NCBI RefSeq assembly: GCF_036884655.1
Contig: NC_088355.1
Coordinates: 38,569,001-38,633,000, forward strand
From: Musa acuminata AAA Group
Taxonomy: Eukaryota; Streptophyta; Magnoliopsida; Zingiberales; Musaceae
DNA length: 64,000 nucleotides
Direction of reading: 5' to 3'
The notes below the pieces were generated by a model. It made no database searches, was not told the DNA's origin, and was given only the letters and a program-made list of their open reading frames with translations. Shown here piece by piece: positions 61,101 through 64,000 of the stretch (the first letter of the stretch is position 1; the number at the start of each line of letters is the position of its first letter). The position numbers and the translations under genes are program-made.

Positions 61101-63264
61101 GCTCCCTTCGTCTTTGGCACCATGCAAGATGAGTCTGCTCCGTCAGAAAGAAGGACCCATGGAACAACATGATCTTACTCTTGCCTCTGCAAGAGTTCAT
61201 GTCCTTGACCTCTGTCTAAGGAAAGCACTGTGCCTCTGCTCCACGTTCCAACTTCTATGCTGGCTCCCTTCATGCGACTTGAGTACTTCGCCAAGTTACA
61301 CCCAAGTTGCTCCGCTCCTCGTTTTTGCATTGAGTCGATGGTGGCCCTCGCGCCCACCATTCCACGGGTCAGCCCTCCCTTGAGTCCGATCTCCACATCG
61401 ACTCCAAGTGTGCCTTCATTTAAGTTGCTTTAGGTCGCTCCCCCACTTGATCTCGCAATGCATCCACCAATGCATTCTCTCGAGCGAGATCATGCGACAA
61501 CTCCTCGCCGCTTGCTCAGTCCATCGAGCTTCGTAGAGTTGTTGTTTGTGAGGTACTCCTCCTCAACATGTGAAGTCCATCTCACATGATTCTCCCTCTG
61601 GAGAGCTGAGACTTATCCCTCCTGGATAGCTGTCCCGTTGGAGAAACATCTCTCTTCGTTTCGGAGATCACCATCCCCTTGGACTACTCCGATCTGCTGA
61701 ACAAACTGTGCATTGTTCTGCCTCTTGCAAACGCACTTGCTAGATTGCGCCTCCACGTCAATACAGCCACCGCTGCACCCCTCAAGGTCTAGCAACATGC
61801 TGAACTCGTTGCACACTTCAGCCTCCTCCGGACGTATCCTTCGCATGCCGAAGAGAAAGTTTCAATGCTCCATGGCGCCGAGTCTCGACCGCCTTGGGAT
61901 GGCCACGAACATTCCATCATCCGCATACAAGCCCATGCATGAGTACCGAATTCTTCGAGTTAGCAATTCCCCTCACCTCTGTGAGCTTTGCACAACTCTT
62001 TCGGTCGCTGAGCAACTCATTCCACTTTGCATGGTCTCGACCTTTGCCAAGCGCCTCGCTTGCCTTGAGCACCATCAAGTAAAGTTGTCAACGTTGAGCC
62101 GTAGCTCAAACTCAGCCATCCCAACCTTTGTGCGCTCCAGATTCTTCCAAGCTTGCCTGTTCTCGTGGTGCCTCTTGCGCGAAGGGTTGGCCATTCCTCT
62201 GAATGCCAATCTCAGATGCCCGCTACTCTGAGCGACTCTTTTCCCTACATCTCCATGCCCGTTTTCCCTCAAACGGTCGCGCGTGTGCTGACTGCCCTCA
62301 ACGCAGCCCCGCTAGGTCCCCCACGTTTGCATGTCAAGTGTTTCTATGAGTGCTTGTCCCGCTCTGATACCATATGACACGGACTTAGCTGGATTTGCCT
62401 AAGTCGTGTGGCACCCTCGCGCGTCCGTCCGCAAAGGTCAGCCTCCCCGAAGCCTCCCATTGTCCCTTAGGACCACCAAAAGAGAGAACGGGTTAGAGAG
62501 AACGCCTCCAACGGGATCCACAAGCAAACATCTCCGAAAAACACTTCATAGACAATGCAAATTACAAACAGACTTTACAAGCTCTGAACAGTGGCACAAC
62601 AAAGGGTAAAATGGTCCATTACAGACCGAAAAGCTCTCGCACGTGTCTACATGACACAACCTTTATTTACAAGCCTAAAGAGGCCACCAACCCAACTAAA
62701 ATGGGACTATTAAGCCTTCGGCCGCCCCTTTACATTCTGTACAAGGCATGAACATGCCAAACGACACGGACATACAAAAGCATTACATCAAACACCTTGT
62801 TTAGAAGTTTGTCCGTGACAGGTCGGCATGGAATGTACCAACACAAATGTATGGAGATTTGAATGTCCAAACTTTATACATGGGAATTCAATTATTGGTT
62901 TCACATTACAAATAGTGATTTATCTTGTAAAAGTGCTTCTTTTTCTTTTTCTCTCTTTGCTTAACCTTAGAACTCCTCTTTCACGGTCTTGCCTTCTCCT
63001 GCCATTTGTCATTGAAACATGCTCATTTTTGCTAATGCCGATCTTTTTCTAGATGGTTTGGTTCTTTTTTGTGCTGATCTACTCTTTTCAACCTTGTTAT
63101 AATAAATTTTTATGCTACAGGATGAATCACAAGACTATTATAAGAGGCAACAGCTTAGAGAATTAGCCTTGTTAAATTCAAGTTTGAGAGATGACAGCCC
63201 TCATCCATGCGGCAGCGCTTCTCCATTTAATAGCGGAATAAGAGGAACAAAAACAGGACAGTAG
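52104..63264 (+). CDS. STAR-family KH-domain RNA-binding protein (SPIN1/quaking-like)
   Basis: Single-KH RNA-binding protein of the STAR/GSG type, nuclear; the rice relative SPIN1 links to flowering and immunity. Exons are 52104..52183, 52294..52382, 54264..54415, 55955..56071, 56145..56261, 56668..56811 and 63121..63264, giving 280 residues. The order is the start [14 protein letters not shown], a Qua1-like region ([20 protein letters not shown], about 28-63), and the KH domain (about 131-235) with the GPRG loop at 155-158 ([15 protein letters not shown]), [14 protein letters not shown] and [21 protein letters not shown] Qua2-like tail ([19 protein letters not shown]) and SPFNSG end follow. 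KDPVQ replaces the usual KDP.K. Exon 4 could start at 55958 instead. The 6,309-bp last intron holds an antisense LTR element. Confidence 0.95.
58253..58698 (-). repeat. 3' LTR (446 bp)
   Basis: Starts TGACACGGACTTAGC and ends TTTGTCCGTGACA on the plus strand. Differs from the other LTR at two sites (58287 region C/T and 58478 region T/C). On the element's own strand it begins TGTCACGGAC. Confidence 0.93.
58699..58710 (-). other. Polypurine tract of the LARD-like element
   Basis: Minus strand AGTGGGGGAGAA directly abuts the TG of the 3' LTR, as expected for the plus-strand primer of an LTR retrotransposon. Confidence 0.85.
62361..62372 (-). other. Primer-binding site for initiator Met-tRNA
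   Basis: Minus strand TGGTATCAGAGC, two bases inside the 5' LTR. This is the standard plant primer-binding site complementary to the 3' end of initiator tRNA-Met. Confidence 0.92.
62375..62820 (-). repeat. 5' LTR (446 bp)
   Basis: Same length as the left copy and about 99.6% identical by eye (2 differences in 446). It should carry the element's promoter on the minus strand. Confidence 0.93.
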
Positions 63265-64000
63265 AATCATTTACTCCTCTCTGATGGTCTAGAAAGTTTC
63301 ATTCAACCTACTCTTTGCCTTGTCATCATTTCCTTGTAAAAATGGTCTTCTTCAAAGGAGTTAAAATGTGGCCACTTTATTGTTTGTTCTACTCAGTCAT
63401 CTTCAGATGGAAAGAAACTATCAAAGTCTCCTATGTACCATACATAAACCTAAAATATTCTTTTCATTCATTTTGTGTGGTTGACCCTGATCTGCAATCT
63501 GTCACAGATGAGCAAATGAACAGTGCCTTTGTTATTTTAGCAACTTTGATCTTCATGTCAGAAACTATGATATCTCTATTCTTTCTTACGGTGATCATAT
63601 TGTGGCAGTATTAATATGCTAAAGTACATTACTGCCAAACTTCGATTCAGGTGCTCTTTCCTTGGAATGGTGGTCAATTGAGCATGCCCATTAATTGACT
63701 TCAAACTTTAAATTGGTGATCATTTTTCTTAATAATGTCTGATGATCTTCTTGATGTAGTTCTTCACTGTGTTATTTTACTCCGTGAGCAAGAGTTTGAT
63801 ATTATATTTTATTAATATAAAATCATGTTTCTGGTGCTGTGAAAACTATTATGCATATGTGTGAAACTCTTATTGGTTACTGCTTTGTCACATGACACAA
63901 AAAGTATTCTCATTGCTGCAAACATTGTTCAGAAGACACACAGCTAACACATCAGCAGAAGCCACAATGAACAGGAAGAATGTGTCCCTTTGATGTTTTA
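63265..64000 (+). other. 3' UTR of KH gene and downstream sequence
   Basis: AT-rich; the first few hundred bases are probably the KH gene 3' UTR. Open frame 63315-63614 has no family resemblance. No other feature is seen before the window ends. Confidence 0.65.

Larger units (their letters stand above)
58253..62820 (-). mobile_element. Structurally complete, non-coding LTR retrotransposon (LARD-like) in KH intron 6
   Basis: The 4,568-bp element has two 446-bp LTRs with TG...CA ends in either direction, a primer-binding site next to the right LTR and a polypurine tract next to the left LTR. It therefore reads on the minus strand. The 3,676-bp interior has only short frames and no reverse transcriptase, RNase H, integrase or protease motif. 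This fits a large retrotransposon derivative (LARD) that moves with enzymes supplied by another element. It is flanked by GGTC on both sides (58249-58252 and 62821-62824). Confidence 0.92.

Noticed and set aside
1..64000. CRISPR arrays, bacterial operons, tRNA and rRNA genes.
   Set aside because: No regularly spaced short repeats with spacers, no ribosome-binding-site gene clusters and no convincing tRNA B-box or rRNA sequence were seen. The window is plant nuclear DNA.

Overview
This window is nuclear plant DNA. Genes are split by GT-AG introns, promoters carry TATA boxes, and the spaces between genes hold AT-rich DNA, (TA)n and (CT)n microsatellites and plant transposons. Products include a chloroplast-targeted ribosomal protein, a plant-type cofactor-independent phosphoglycerate mutase, a plant receptor-like cytoplasmic kinase and LURP-one proteins. 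Several first exons are very GC-rich (DUF936, second LOR gene), which suggests a commelinid monocot. A banana relative (Musaceae) is my best guess, but this is inference only.

Layout: 1-2284, 3' part of an RLCK-VII kinase (+). 4718-6146, LURP-one-related gene 1 (+). 7540-9604, plastid ribosomal protein bL17 (+). 9605-17076, a long stretch with no supported gene. 17191-17915, LURP-one-related gene 2 (+). 20100-27930, iPGAM, nine coding exons (+); almost all of intron 1 is a six-copy ~403-bp tandem array, and intron 5 carries a hAT-type element. 28731-31137, DUF936 gene (+). About 31.5-35.1 kb, a decayed Ty3/gypsy element. 36848-37886, C2-domain gene (+). 44147-45115, DUF1191 membrane protein (+). 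49696-49992, complex I subunit NDUFA1/MWFE (-). 52104-63264, STAR/KH RNA-binding protein, seven coding exons (+); its 6.3-kb last intron contains a young 4.57-kb LTR element in antisense.

The genes are ordinary single-gene units, not an operon. Several are housekeeping genes of energy metabolism or translation (iPGAM for cytosolic glycolysis, NDUFA1 for mitochondrial complex I, bL17 for plastid translation). From memory, the order iPGAM - DUF1191 - NDUFA1 - KH matches consecutive Arabidopsis loci At3g08590 to At3g08620. If so, this block has kept its gene order since before monocots and eudicots split, with DUF936, C2 and transposon DNA placed between.

The most notable structures are the iPGAM intron built from copies of itself, the structurally complete non-coding LTR element with near-identical LTRs, and the hAT-like element with an exact 8-bp target duplication. 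Exon borders were set by hand from splice consensus, unbroken reading frame and family knowledge. No alignment or database search was run.
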